Shown here in pieces: positions 6,511-14,357 of a stretch of DNA of 46,214 nucleotides. Every line of letters starts with the position of its first letter. The stretch's first letter is position 1. Below the pieces are notes generated by a model. The model made no database searches, was not told where the DNA came from, and saw only the letters and a program-made list of their open reading frames with translations. The stretch is taken from NCBI GenBank assembly GCA_022573225.1, contig JACZUI010000012.1, positions 1 through 46,214 of the forward strand, in the 5' to 3' direction. Origin of the DNA: Acidobacteriota bacterium. GTDB taxonomy: Bacteria > Actinomycetota > Acidimicrobiia > Spongiisociales > ZC4RG35. The position numbers and the translations under genes were made by a program.

Positions 6511-7749
6511 CTACTCGTGTTTGGGCAGTCCGGTGATGATCCGCGCCCCTCTGCGGAAGGTCAGATAGCTCCACGCCCAGGAAGCCAAAACGAAGACCCT
6601 GTTTCTGAACCCGATCAGATAGAAGATGTGGATCGCCAACCAGGCAATCCAAGCGAATAGGCCGGAGAATCGAATCCCTCTGATGTCCGCCACCCCCCTA
6701 GCCCGACCGATGGTCGCCAGAGACCCCTTGTCCCGGTATCGGAACGGGAGGCGATTCTCACCCGAGATGTCGGCCCAGATCGCGCTCGCGACGTGACGCC
6801 CCATCTGAATCGCCGCAGGGGCAACACCGGGCACCCCTTCCACGAGAGCGAGATCTCCCGCAACGAAGACGTTGGGCTGACCGGCGACAGAAAGATCGGG
6901 TTGGACCATCACCCTGCCCGACCGATCCATTTCCGCACCGAGCATCCGACCCAGGGGCGAAGCCTCGACTCCGGCGGCCCAGATGACGGTCCCAGCTTCG
7001 ATCCTCTCACCAGTGGACAGCGACACCCCATCGAGGTCTATCAGTTCAACCAGAGCCGAGGTGAGAACCTCGACTCCAAGTTTCTCCAGTTGTCGCCGCG
7101 CGGAAGCAGAGAGGCCCTCGGGATAGGGAGGTAGCACCCGGTTGGTCCCCTCGACAAGAACAACCCTTGCGTTTCGAGGGTCGACTGCATCGAACTCGTC
7201 GCCAACTGCATGTACTGCAATCTCGATCAGTGCGCCGGCGAGTTCGACACCGGTTGGTCCGGCCCCGACCACCACAAAACTGAGCCAACGATCTGCCTGA
7301 TCGGGATTCCGCTCGGCTTCCTCGAATGCGCGGAGGACCCGGCTTCGGATCACGAGAGCGTCCTCGATCGTCTTCAGCCCCGGAGCTACCTCCGACCACT
7401 CGTCATGGCCGAAGTAGGAATGCGTCGCCCCGGTCGCGACCACCAGGTAGTCGTAGAGGATCGTCTGACCATCGTCGAGGGTTATCTCCGACGCGTCGAG
7501 ATCGATGTTGACGACTTCGGCCAGCAAGACACTCACTACATTCCGCTGGCGCCGGAAGATGGATCGAATCGGATAGGCGATATCGCTCGGGTTCAACGCC
7601 GCGGTTGCCACCTGATAGAGCAACGGCTGAAATAGATGGAAATTGCGGCGATCGATGATGGTCAGCCGAACAGGGGCTTTTCTCAGGGCCTTCGCCGCAT
7701 TGAGGCCCGCAAAACCGACCCCGACGATCACAACCCGAGGGTTGCTCAT
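6511..7749 (-). CDS. ndh: type II NADH:quinone oxidoreductase (NDH-2)
   Basis: 412 aa. The N-terminal FAD site V-I-V-G-V-G-F-A-G-L-N-A lies at 7-18; a second Rossmann motif V-V-V-G-A-G-P-T-G-V-E-L-A for NADH lies near 158-170. L-L-Y-Q-V-A-T near 43-49, V-I-W-A-A-G-V and V-F-V-A-G-D-L-A are typical NDH-2 signatures. The C-terminal hydrophobic helix region (F-A-W-I-A-W-L-A-I-H-I...) anchors it to the inner face of the membrane. It oxidises NADH and reduces menaquinone without pumping protons. The ATG overlaps the rdgB stop (ATGA), making it the last gene of a five-gene overlapping operon. Confidence 0.93.
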   Translation of the reverse strand: MSNPRVVIVGVGFAGLNAAKALRKAPVRLTIIDRRNFHLFQPLLYQVATAALNPSDIAYPIRSIFRRQRNVVSVLLAEVVNIDLDASEITLDDGQTILYDYLVVATGATHSYFGHDEWSEVAPGLKTIEDALVIRSRVLRAFEEAERNPDQADRWLSFVVVGAGPTGVELAGALIEIAVHAVGDEFDAVDPRNARVVLVEGTNRVLPPYPEGLSASARRQLEKLGVEVLTSALVELIDLDGVSLSTGERIEAGTVIWAAGVEASPLGRMLGAEMDRSGRVMVQPDLSVAGQPNVFVAGDLALVEGVPGVAPAAIQMGRHVASAIWADISGENRLPFRYRDKGSLATIGRARGVADIRGIRFSGLFAWIAWLAIHIFYLIGFRNRVFVLASWAWSYLTFRRGARIITGLPKHE

Positions 7750-8321
7750 AGCCCCAGCGAGGCTGCAAGCGCTCGCAGGGCACGCGCCCTATGCGACAGC
7801 GCGTTCTTATCCTCGGCCGTCATCTCCGCCAGCGTCTGCCCGTCGACCTCGAACACCGGGTCGTAACCAAAGCCTCCCCCGCCACGTCGCTCTTTGGTGA
7901 TCACCCCCTCAACCGAACCCTCGGCGGTCACCTCGACCCCGTCCGGCATGACCAGGGCGACCACGGTTCTGAATCGTGCTGTCCGGTCCTCGACACCCTC
8001 CATGGACGCGAGCAGGCGAACCACGTTGTCTTCGTAGCTCGCCCCGGGACCGGCGTAACGCGCGGTATTGACGCCGGGACCACCGCCGAGGGCATCTACC
8101 TCCAAACCGGTGTCATCGGCGACCACCGGCAATCCCGTGAACTCGACCACTGCCCGAGCCTTTATCAGAGCGTTCTCTTTCAGCGTGCGACCTGTCTCTT
8201 CGATATCCGGCCAGTCGAGACCGCGAACGATCTCATCAGTCAAACTCAAAGACCGAAGTATCTCTTCGATTTCGCTGATCTTGTCCGGGTTCTTCGAGGC
8301 GACCACAAGCCTCGGAATCAC
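7746..8321 (-). CDS. rdgB: XTP/dITP diphosphatase (RdgB/HAM1)
   Basis: 191 aa, GTG start overlapping the rph stop (GTGA). It shows the family pattern: N-terminal L-V-V-A-S-K-N-P-D-K (nucleotide binding), E-E-T-G-R-T-L-K-E-N-A, V-V-A-D-D-T-G-L-E-V-D-A-L (metal-binding acidic pair), P-G-V-N-T-A-R-Y-A and G-G-G-G-F-G-Y-D-P-V-F near the C-terminus. It hydrolyses ITP, dITP and XTP to monophosphates, keeping deaminated purines out of DNA and RNA. Its place between rph and ndh matches the actinobacterial rph-rdgB pairing. Confidence 0.95.
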   Translation of the reverse strand: MIPRLVVASKNPDKISEIEEILRSLSLTDEIVRGLDWPDIEETGRTLKENALIKARAVVEFTGLPVVADDTGLEVDALGGGPGVNTARYAGPGASYEDNVVRLLASMEGVEDRTARFRTVVALVMPDGVEVTAEGSVEGVITKERRGGGGFGYDPVFEVDGQTLAEMTAEDKNALSHRARALRALAASLGL

Positions 8322-9019
8322 GAGGCGACAGCTTGACGCTGCAAGTCGTGCAGTTCGGCGATGCCCTTGGCAGCCAGATCGAGCATTTGATCTAACTCCC
8401 CCCTGCTGAACGGCGCCCCTTCCGCGGTTCCTTGCACCTCGACCAACAGGCCACGGCCGCTCATCACAACATTCATGTCCACCTCGGCAGACACATCCTT
8501 TTCGTAGTCGAGGTCGAGGGTGGGCACACCATCGACGATCCCGACCGAGACCGCGGCAACCTCGTCGATGATCGGATTCCGCGGGAGGACTCCCCTCTCA
8601 ACAGCGTCCTCCAATGCTTGGTGCAGCGCCACCCAGGCACCGGTGATCGCGGCGGTGCGGGTTCCGCCATCCGCCTCGATGACGTCGCAGTCGACCCGCA
8701 CCATCGCCTCTCCCATGACCTTGAAATCGACCCCCGCCCGGAGGGCGCGGCCTATCAGCCGCGAAATCTCCTTGGCACGACCACCCGAGATGTGATCTCG
8801 CCGAATTCGGTCGGAAGACGACCCGGGGAGCATCCCGTACTCGGCGGTTACCCACCCCTTGCCTGAGTTCCTCATCCAACGGGGCACGTCCTCTTCGACC
8901 GACGCTGTGCAGAGCACCCGGGTCCGACCAAACGAAACGAGAACCGATCCCGGTGTCGACTCGGTGAAGCCGAGTTCCATCGACACATGACGCATCACAT
9001 CGTTGGCTCTTTCAGACAT
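8318..9019 (-). CDS. rph: ribonuclease PH
   Basis: 233 aa from ATG 9019. A longer frame to 9061 exists, but GGAGG lies 8 nt before ATG 9019 and this start matches family length. Typical blocks: F-G-R-T-R-V-L-C-T-A-S-V, M-L-P-G-S-S, the phosphate-binding segment with G-G-R-A-K-E-I-S-R-L-I-G-R-A-L-R, D-C-D-V-I-E-A-D-G-G-T-R-T-A-A-I-T-G, and D-L-D-Y. It is a phosphorolytic 3'-5' exoribonuclease that trims tRNA 3' tails. The start overlaps the upstream MBL gene by 8 bp, indicating translational coupling. Confidence 0.95.
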   Translation of the reverse strand: MSERANDVMRHVSMELGFTESTPGSVLVSFGRTRVLCTASVEEDVPRWMRNSGKGWVTAEYGMLPGSSSDRIRRDHISGGRAKEISRLIGRALRAGVDFKVMGEAMVRVDCDVIEADGGTRTAAITGAWVALHQALEDAVERGVLPRNPIIDEVAAVSVGIVDGVPTLDLDYEKDVSAEVDMNVVMSGRGLLVEVQGTAEGAPFSRGELDQMLDLAAKGIAELHDLQRQAVAS

Positions 9020-9755
9020 CAATGCTCCCTCCGGGGATCGCTGCGGACACAGGCCGATCAAACGTCACCTCAGCCTCGTGAATCGACCGACTCACATCCA
9101 GGTAAGGCGGCATGTGAGTGAGGACCAGCCGTTTGGCACCTAATTCGCGAGCGATCTGACCGGCCTCGCCGGCAGTGAGGTGGTGCGGGTAGGGATTGGT
9201 CCCGGCCTCGCCCTGGTAGGCGGCCTCGCAGAGGAGAACATCGACGTCACGAGCCAACTCTCGCCAATCCCCGCCGGGTCCGGTGTCGCCCGTGAAGAAC
9301 AGCGTCCGATTGTTTGCCTCCCACCTGGATCCCACCGTCGGTACCGAGTGGTCCATTTCGGTAAACGACACAGTGATCTCGCCCAGTTCGATCGAGTCCC
9401 CGGTCCACACCGGGGTGAAGTCGAAGGTCTCGTGGAGATTGGACCCTTGACCCTTGTCCAGGAACAAGCTCATTCGATTCCATAAGGATTCGGGAGCGTA
9501 TAGCGGGACGCCGGTGCGCGGCTCGGGACGATAAGCCCATGCCTGGAAGGCAGCAAACAAGTCGGCACAGTGATCAGGGTGCTGATGGGAGACCACGATG
9601 GCGTCGACCAAGTCGGGATCGACCGGGAGTGCGACGAAGGTCCCCGGACCGGCGTCGCACCAAACGCGAGTGCCGGCGTGTTCTACCAGATAGCCGGAAG
9701 CCGGACGCCCGAGAACCGGGAAGGTTCCCGATGACCCGATCACTCGGAGCTTCAT
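9012..9755 (-). CDS. MBL-fold hydrolase, Rv1339-like (possible cAMP phosphodiesterase)
   Basis: 247 aa. Metallo-beta-lactamase fold with the metal motif S-H-Q-H-P-D-H-C-A-D near 56-65, a later metal His in M-D-H-S near 134-137, G-D-T-G near 155-158 and a C-terminal L-T-H-M-P-P. Position directly upstream of rph and rdgB is the same as for mycobacterial Rv1339, described as an atypical class II cyclic-AMP phosphodiesterase. From synteny I infer a related role; RNase Z-like activity is the alternative. The ATG overlaps the pdxH stop (ATGA). Confidence 0.8.
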   Translation of the reverse strand: MKLRVIGSSGTFPVLGRPASGYLVEHAGTRVWCDAGPGTFVALPVDPDLVDAIVVSHQHPDHCADLFAAFQAWAYRPEPRTGVPLYAPESLWNRMSLFLDKGQGSNLHETFDFTPVWTGDSIELGEITVSFTEMDHSVPTVGSRWEANNRTLFFTGDTGPGGDWRELARDVDVLLCEAAYQGEAGTNPYPHHLTAGEAGQIARELGAKRLVLTHMPPYLDVSRSIHEAEVTFDRPVSAAIPGGSIDV

Positions 9756-10393
9756 GGAGACAGCCTTTCCAATGCCCAGACGCCCTTCTTGAGGTGGTAC
9801 CTCACCCGGTCATGAAAACGGTTCGGCTGTCCTTGCCAAAATTCGACGGAGTCAGGAACCAGACGCCAGCCACCCCAGGCCTCGGGTCGGGGCACTTGAT
9901 GGGGGTACTCGGCGTCGATCTCGCGAAAGCGGGAGTCCAACTCGTCGCGGGTCGCAACAATGCGGCTCTGCCGGGAGGCGTGAGCAGCGATCTGGGCTCC
10001 CCGCGGTCGAGTCGAGAAGTAGCTGTCGGCCACCTCGGACTCCACGAGCACCACTGATCCTTCGAAGCGGACCTGACGGTGGAGCGGCGTCCATACGAAT
10101 GTCGCCGCGGCTCGAGGATTTGCCCCAAGCTCAAGGCTCTTGCGGCTCCCCAGGTTCGTGTAGAAGACGATGCCCTCTGGGCCGAAGTCCTTCATGAGCA
10201 CAGCCCGGGCCGACGGTCGACCATCTGGCGTCGACGTTGCAAGCACAAAGGCAGTCGGCTCGTACAAGCCGGCGTCGACCGCAGCATCAAACCAAAACTC
10301 GAACTGAGCGGACGGATCAGACGCCATCTCGGCTTCGATCAGGCCCAGCGTCTCAAACTCGCGACGCAGCTTTGCCACATGGGCGTCTATCAC
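9752..10393 (-). CDS. pdxH: pyridoxamine 5'-phosphate oxidase
   Basis: 213 aa from GTG 10393. FMN- and PLP-binding features include P-S-A-R-A-V-L-M-K near 60-68, F-Y-T-N-L-G-S-R-K-S near 77-86, S-R-Q-S near 140-143, and the C-terminal W-G-G-W-R-L-V-P-D-S-V-E-F-W-Q-G and R-F-H-D-R substrate-site motifs. It oxidises PNP/PMP to pyridoxal phosphate. A TATCGT box 7 nt before the GTG suggests a leaderless transcript that begins the overlapping operon pdxH-MBL-rph-rdgB-ndh. Confidence 0.95.
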   Translation of the reverse strand: MIDAHVAKLRREFETLGLIEAEMASDPSAQFEFWFDAAVDAGLYEPTAFVLATSTPDGRPSARAVLMKDFGPEGIVFYTNLGSRKSLELGANPRAAATFVWTPLHRQVRFEGSVVLVESEVADSYFSTRPRGAQIAAHASRQSRIVATRDELDSRFREIDAEYPHQVPRPEAWGGWRLVPDSVEFWQGQPNRFHDRVRYHLKKGVWALERLSP

Positions 10394-10400
10394 GCCGGCG

Positions 10401-10406
10401 ACGATA
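10401..10406 (-). promoter_or_regulatory. -10 element TATCGT of the pdxH operon (leaderless)
   Basis: TANNNT ending 7 nt before the pdxH GTG; no Shine-Dalgarno is present in the spacer, consistent with transcription starting at the start codon. Confidence 0.5.
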
Positions 10407-10479
10407 GCCTCGACGCGTGAGCCGAGACCCCAGCGCCGGAACGGGCAATGGGCGAGTCAGCCCCAGTTTCAGAGCTCTT

Positions 10480-10520
10480 TGTGAGTGAAAGGGCGGATCT
10501 GCTCCGTTTTTTCACTCACA
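10480..10520. terminator. long perfect inverted repeat after the acyl-CoA dehydrogenase
   Basis: Arms TGTGAGTGAAA (10480-10490) and TTTCACTCACA (10510-10520) pair perfectly; a smaller CGGA/TCCG stem lies inside the loop. It begins 9 bp beyond the acyl-CoA dehydrogenase stop and precedes pdxH. No U-tract follows on either strand, so it may be a Rho-dependent or RNA-stabilising hairpin, or an operator. Confidence 0.5.
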
Positions 10521-10529
10521 GAAGCAATG

Positions 10530-11681
10530 TCAGAGGCGCTTGGCCACTTCATCGAGCATCACTTCGGTCGCCCCGCCCCCGATCGAGTTGAGCCTCACAT
10601 CGCGGTACATCCGCTCAACGGCCGATTCGGCCATATAGCCCATCCCGCCATGAAACTGCACGCAGTCGTAGAGAACACGGTTGGACAACTCGCCGACGAG
10701 CGCCTTGACCTCAGAGGTCTCCCTGACGGCATCTTCACCCTGCTCCTTTAGCCAGGCCGCTCGATAGGTGAGTTCACGGGCCGCGTCGACCTCCGCCTGA
10801 CGCATGGCAAGACGATGACGGATTGCCTGTTTGTTCCAGAGAGGAGCGCCGAACGCCGACCGGTTCTTCACATATTCGATCGTCATCTCGAGAGCCTTCT
10901 GCGACTCGCCGAGGGCCAGGCCCATGATCGCAAGCCTCTCGTTCTGGAAGTTCGACATGATGTAATAGAAGCCTCTGTTTTCCTCTCCGATCAGGTTCTC
11001 CGCCGGCACCCAGACATCGTCGAACACAAGCTCGGCTGTGTCAGAGGCATGCCACCCCATCTTCTCCAGGGCTCTGCTGGCCGAGAAGCCCTCGGTTCCC
11101 TTTTCGACGGCAAATATCGAAACCCCCCGCGAGCCTTTCACCTCGAGGTTGGTCTTGGCCGCTACGAACACCACATCGGCGATGCTGCCGTTGGTGATGA
11201 ACATCTTGGTCCCGTTGATCCGCCAGCCCTCGCCGTCCCGTTGAGCGCTCGACCTGATAGCCGCAACATCTGAGCCTGCGTCGGGCTCGGTAACCGCAAT
11301 AGCCGAGATGAGCTCCCCTGTGGCCAGCCTGGGCAGCCATTTCTCCTTCTGGCCTGGCGTCCCGAAGTGGAGCACATAGGGTGTTGCGAGATCGGTGTGG
11401 ACCAGGATCGTGGCATTGGTTCCGCCCGAGGTGGACCGTCCCAACTCTTCGGCAAAGACGACCGTGGCCAGCGTTCCCATCCCAATGCCCCCGTACTCCT
11501 CTGGGATGCGCAATCCGAAGAAGCCGAGCTTGCCCATCTCATCGAGGACCGACCGCGGCACGGCGCGCTCGGCCTCCCATTGCTCCACGTTGGGCACGAG
11601 CTCCTGCTCCACATACTCCCGCACCTGGGCTCGGATCGCCTCCAGGTCTTCGGTGATGTAGATCGACTTCAAAAGGCTCAT
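10530..11681 (-). CDS. acyl-CoA dehydrogenase, isovaleryl-CoA dehydrogenase-like active-site layout
   Basis: 383 aa with the full fold: R-I-P-E-E-Y-G-G-I-G near 58-67, A-V-T-E-P-D-A-G-S-D (129-138), G-W-R-I-N-G-T-K-M-F-I-T-N-G (152-165) and the C-terminal Q-F-H-G-G-M-G-Y region. At the place where short/medium-chain enzymes have the catalytic Glu in Y-E-G-T, this protein has I-G-G-G-A-T-E. Instead Glu248 in F-Q-N-E-R-L matches the helix-G base used by isovaleryl- and long-chain enzymes. With HMG-CoA lyase nearby, isovaleryl-CoA (leucine pathway) is a plausible substrate; other branched or long acyl-CoAs are possible. Confidence 0.85.
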   Translation of the reverse strand: MSLLKSIYITEDLEAIRAQVREYVEQELVPNVEQWEAERAVPRSVLDEMGKLGFFGLRIPEEYGGIGMGTLATVVFAEELGRSTSGGTNATILVHTDLATPYVLHFGTPGQKEKWLPRLATGELISAIAVTEPDAGSDVAAIRSSAQRDGEGWRINGTKMFITNGSIADVVFVAAKTNLEVKGSRGVSIFAVEKGTEGFSASRALEKMGWHASDTAELVFDDVWVPAENLIGEENRGFYYIMSNFQNERLAIMGLALGESQKALEMTIEYVKNRSAFGAPLWNKQAIRHRLAMRQAEVDAARELTYRAAWLKEQGEDAVRETSEVKALVGELSNRVLYDCVQFHGGMGYMAESAVERMYRDVRLNSIGGGATEVMLDEVAKRL

Positions 11682-12110
11682 GGTGACTCACTGCAACTCA
11701 CACTGCCGGTAGCTTCATGAGGCATCGGTTGACTCAGCTTCATAGACGACTCCTGGGCCTCCATCGTAGAGGTGACACCGTTTCTGAGCTAAGGGCACAC
11801 AGGCGTCTGGTCCGCTGGGACAACCGCCGCTGGAGTCGTGCCCTCAGCCGCAGGAGGCAGGACCGCAACTAGCCTCAGCACCCACGCACAGCTCCAAAGA
11901 TGTGTGTGACGCAGATGGACCCTCTGACCTCAGGTTGGGGGGTTCATCCAATTTGGAAGGCTTAGACGCCACAGGAGCCGTTTTTTGATCGGCCCTAGAC
12001 CAGTAGCAGCAAATACCGCCCAGAGAATATGTGAACACCGTCAGCGTGCTGCTAGGGGGTTTAGCTGCCCCTGGGACGTGTGAAATTTCACCTACCTAAC
12101 CTCCACCGTC
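11682..12110. other. gene-poor island between acyl-CoA dehydrogenase and HMG-CoA lyase
   Basis: No credible ORF. Base composition is more even than in the neighbouring genes. It contains a perfect palindrome GTGAAATTTCAC (12080-12091) and leads into a small orphan ORF holding the fourth tandem TGCAACC motif. Confidence 0.5.
12080..12091. promoter_or_regulatory. perfect palindrome GTGAAATTTCAC, candidate operator
   Basis: 12-bp perfect inverted repeat 19 bp before the ATG of the 76-aa ORF at 12111. Position suits a repressor site; no regulator is adjacent. Confidence 0.35.
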
Positions 12111-12341
12111 ATGCTCCACGACCTACTCAGCCGTTTACCGCCAACACCACTCCCAGACGGCACCTACCCAGCCGTAATCATCACAGTCGAAGTGCACCAG
12201 ACCCAACGTCGTCGACCGACCGGCCGCGGTTGCGCTCTGCTGCAACCATTTTGCAACCCAACGGGCGGCAACAGCCCAAAACGGGTTGGGATCAACTTGG
12301 CTGAATCCTCAGCAAACGACTCACAAAACGGGGACACCTAA
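12111..12341 (+). CDS. orphan ORF (76 aa), doubtful
   Basis: Starts at ATG shortly after the palindrome at 12080. The N-terminal third (L-H-D-L-L-S-R-L-P-P-T-P-L-P-D-G-T-Y-P) looks protein-like; the rest is basic and then polar. The tandem TGCAACC motif falls within it and reads L-Q-P-F-C-N-P-T. Copies A, B and C also give L-Q-P-x-[CR]-N-P in the equivalent frame, so the motif could instead be a decayed coding end. No Shine-Dalgarno. Family not recognised. Confidence 0.25.
   Translation: MLHDLLSRLPPTPLPDGTYPAVIITVEVHQTQRRRPTGRGCALLQPFCNPTGGNSPKRVGINLAESSANDSQNGDT
12240..12264 (+). repeat. tandem TGCAACC motif, copy D
   Basis: TGCAACC-N4-TGCAACCC followed by AACGG, 11-bp phasing, 6-7 kb away from copies A-C. 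No integrase sequence was seen near this copy. Confidence 0.6.
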
Positions 12342-12372
12342 GGTTAATCCTGTAAGCAGTTAATACGACCAG

Positions 12373-12795
12373 TTGGTGGCCGTCTTTGAGCGTAGAGACA
12401 ATGTTGCCCTGGATGTGAAACTGCCTCACCCAGACGCCGTGGAGTTTCCAGGTGACATCTCAGACCTCACCAGTCTTGATCCACTACTGGAGTGGGCCGC
12501 TACCCAGCCCCAGGGCAAGACCGTCACCATCTTCGCACCTGACCTGGACACCGATGAGGGTATGACTGCCATGGCACAGGCTGTGGTGGAGGGGAAGGTC
12601 AGGGACATGCCAACCGTTCTGCGTTACAAGCTGGCGTGGCTCATGGAGGCCCTGGACGCCAAGGTAGTTTTTCGTGGCACTTCAGAGGGCACCGCTCCCG
12701 TTGTGGACATCACAATCAGTGCAGTGAGTGAAAGTTCTCCTTTTCATTGCACTCCCTCCGACGCAAGCCGGGCGCGTCCGGCCTTGCTGTTGTAG
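12373..12795 (+). CDS. hypothetical protein (140 aa), possibly 5'-truncated
   Basis: Frame opens right after an in-frame TAA (12361-12363); the only starts are TTG 12373 and GTG 12376, with no Shine-Dalgarno. Composition of the first ~115 residues is protein-like (acidic, with V-T-I-F-A-P-D-L-D-T-D-E-G-M and a helical V-L-R-Y-K-L-A-W-L-M-E-A-L). The last ~20 residues run antisense into the HMG-CoA lyase gene, overlapping it by 52 bp. No family recognised. It may be the surviving 3' part of a larger gene in the accessory island. Confidence 0.4.
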   Translation: MVAVFERRDNVALDVKLPHPDAVEFPGDISDLTSLDPLLEWAATQPQGKTVTIFAPDLDTDEGMTAMAQAVVEGKVRDMPTVLRYKLAWLMEALDAKVVFRGTSEGTAPVVDITISAVSESSPFHCTPSDASRARPALLL

Positions 12796-13655
12796 GTGAG
12801 ATTGTGCTTGTCACAGAACCGATAGGCCACATCGGCGATTGCTCGGAGGTCGAGTCCATGCTCGATTCCGAGGCCGTCGAGCAGCCAGATGAGGTCTTCG
12901 GTAGCAATGTTTCCGGTAGCGCCGGGCGCATAGGGACAACCCCCCAAACCCCCGGCTGACGCGTCCATCATCGTGATCCCTCGCTCGAGGGCCACCACCG
13001 TGTTGGCCACTGCCTGACCGTACGTGTCGTGGAAATGAACCCCAACCTTCTTCGCCGGGACCAGCGCGAGCACTTCGTCGAGCAACCGGTCGACATGGGC
13101 GGGAGTCGCCTTGCCGATGGTCTCCCCCAAGAAGACATAGTCCGCCCCCCACTCAATCAGGGTCTCGGCTAGATGAGCCACCCAATCCGGGTCCTGCTCT
13201 CCTTCAAAGGGGCAGTGGGTCGCAGTCGAGATGTAAGCGCGAAAGGTCAGGCCACCAGGCGCCTCGTTGAGAATCCGAAGAATGCGATGCATCGACTCAT
13301 CGACGGTCGCATTTATGTTGCGTTGATTGAACGTGTCCGAGGCGGCCGTTAGAACTCCGATGTGAGTCACGCCCGCCTCGAGGGCGAACTCGAGACCCAT
13401 CATGTTGGGAACGAGCCCGTACAACTCCAGGTCTTCTCGACCCTCGACACCGGCGATGACGTCCGCACCGTCGGCCATCTGGGGAACAGCCTTAGGGCTA
13501 ACGAACGAGACGGCGTCGAAGGTCCGCAGCCCGGTCGCGGCCAGGTCGGTGATCAACCCTGCCTTGGCCTCCGTTGGTACGAATGCGCCAAGTGACTGAA
13601 GCCCATCGCGTGATGACGACTCAGTGAGATTGACCTGGGTCGGGAGAGTGCTCAC
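12744..13655 (-). CDS. mvaB: hydroxymethylglutaryl-CoA lyase
   Basis: 303 aa from GTG 13655 (a TTG six bases upstream is less likely). TIM-barrel lyase of the HMGL/DRE family: S-R-D-G-L-Q near the N-terminus with catalytic Arg-Asp, G-V-H-F-H-D-T-Y-G with the metal His pair, and the signature G-G-L-G-G-C-P-Y-A-P-G-A-T-G-N with the catalytic Cys. It cleaves HMG-CoA to acetyl-CoA and acetoacetate in leucine degradation. A TAGCGT box lies 8 nt before the GTG, suggesting a leaderless transcript. The residues before Arg-Asp read E-S-S-S rather than the common E-V-G-P. Confidence 0.92.
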   Translation of the reverse strand: MSTLPTQVNLTESSSRDGLQSLGAFVPTEAKAGLITDLAATGLRTFDAVSFVSPKAVPQMADGADVIAGVEGREDLELYGLVPNMMGLEFALEAGVTHIGVLTAASDTFNQRNINATVDESMHRILRILNEAPGGLTFRAYISTATHCPFEGEQDPDWVAHLAETLIEWGADYVFLGETIGKATPAHVDRLLDEVLALVPAKKVGVHFHDTYGQAVANTVVALERGITMMDASAGGLGGCPYAPGATGNIATEDLIWLLDGLGIEHGLDLRAIADVAYRFCDKHNLTYNSKAGRARLASEGVQ

Positions 13656-13887
13656 CGTCAAAAACGCTACCGCTAGGAGTCCGTGTTCAAGACAACGTCT
13701 TCATGGCCTGGCCGACAGACAACTAGGAGTCTGCTGATTGATGCAGTTGGTCAGATCGGCGGCCAGGCGCGTCACTCGCAATGACGAGGTTTCGCCACTT
13801 CTTGTGGTGGAATGGCGGGGCCGAGGACACCGCGGGTGGCGATGAACTGGTCGTCGAGATGAGTGACATGCATTGTTCAGCGGGCTC

Positions 13888-14199
13888 CTAGAGAACGGCG
13901 TCTTCCTGATAGGGCTCGATCATGATGCACTCGCCGGGGCACTCCTCGGCCGATTCGATGGTGTCCTCGATGAGAGCATCCGGAACTCGGGCCAGTCCAC
14001 GGGCACCCTCCGGCCCATGTCCTTCGCCCTCTTCGTCGTCGAACACGACGGTGCGGTCGAAGTACTTCGACTCCTCTTTGACCACCCAAAGTCCGTCGTC
14101 TCTGCCTACGAACACGTCGGGGGTGATCTCCTCACAAATCCCGTCGCCGGTGCAGAGGTCCTGGTCTATCCAGACCATCAGCTTGGTCTTGTCGGCCAC
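13888..14199 (-). CDS. 3Fe-4S-type ferredoxin with acidic insert
   Basis: 103 aa from GTG 14199, with GAGGTG 7 nt upstream. Cys16 and Cys22 lie in C-T-G-D-G-I-C, followed by I-T-P-D-V-F; Cys87 is followed by Pro, as in single-cluster [3Fe-4S] or [4Fe-4S] ferredoxins that serve P450s and oxygenases. Cys91 is an extra cysteine. Between the cysteine groups there is an unusually long acidic insert (D-D-E-E-G-E-G-H-G...), so the protein is about 40 residues longer than typical. Its redox partner is not obvious here. Confidence 0.85.
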   Translation of the reverse strand: MADKTKLMVWIDQDLCTGDGICEEITPDVFVGRDDGLWVVKEESKYFDRTVVFDDEEGEGHGPEGARGLARVPDALIEDTIESAEECPGECIMIEPYQEDAVL

Positions 14200-14357
14200 T
14201 TGATTTCACCTCGTTCTGGTCTGACCGTAAATGCAACCATATCCGATGCCGTTGGCAGGTTCCCAAAACAGGCAGATGGAAGCGCGCCTGTCACCAGCCG
14301 GGGAGAGTAGGTTTGGACCAGTTCTGAGCCGGTACTTTCACGTTGAAGGAGATGACC

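Noticed and set aside
13674..13887. Short minus-strand ORF starting at 13873 (about 33 aa)
   Set aside because: No Shine-Dalgarno, no motif, and it sits in the gap after the ferredoxin gene; not enough evidence to call a gene.
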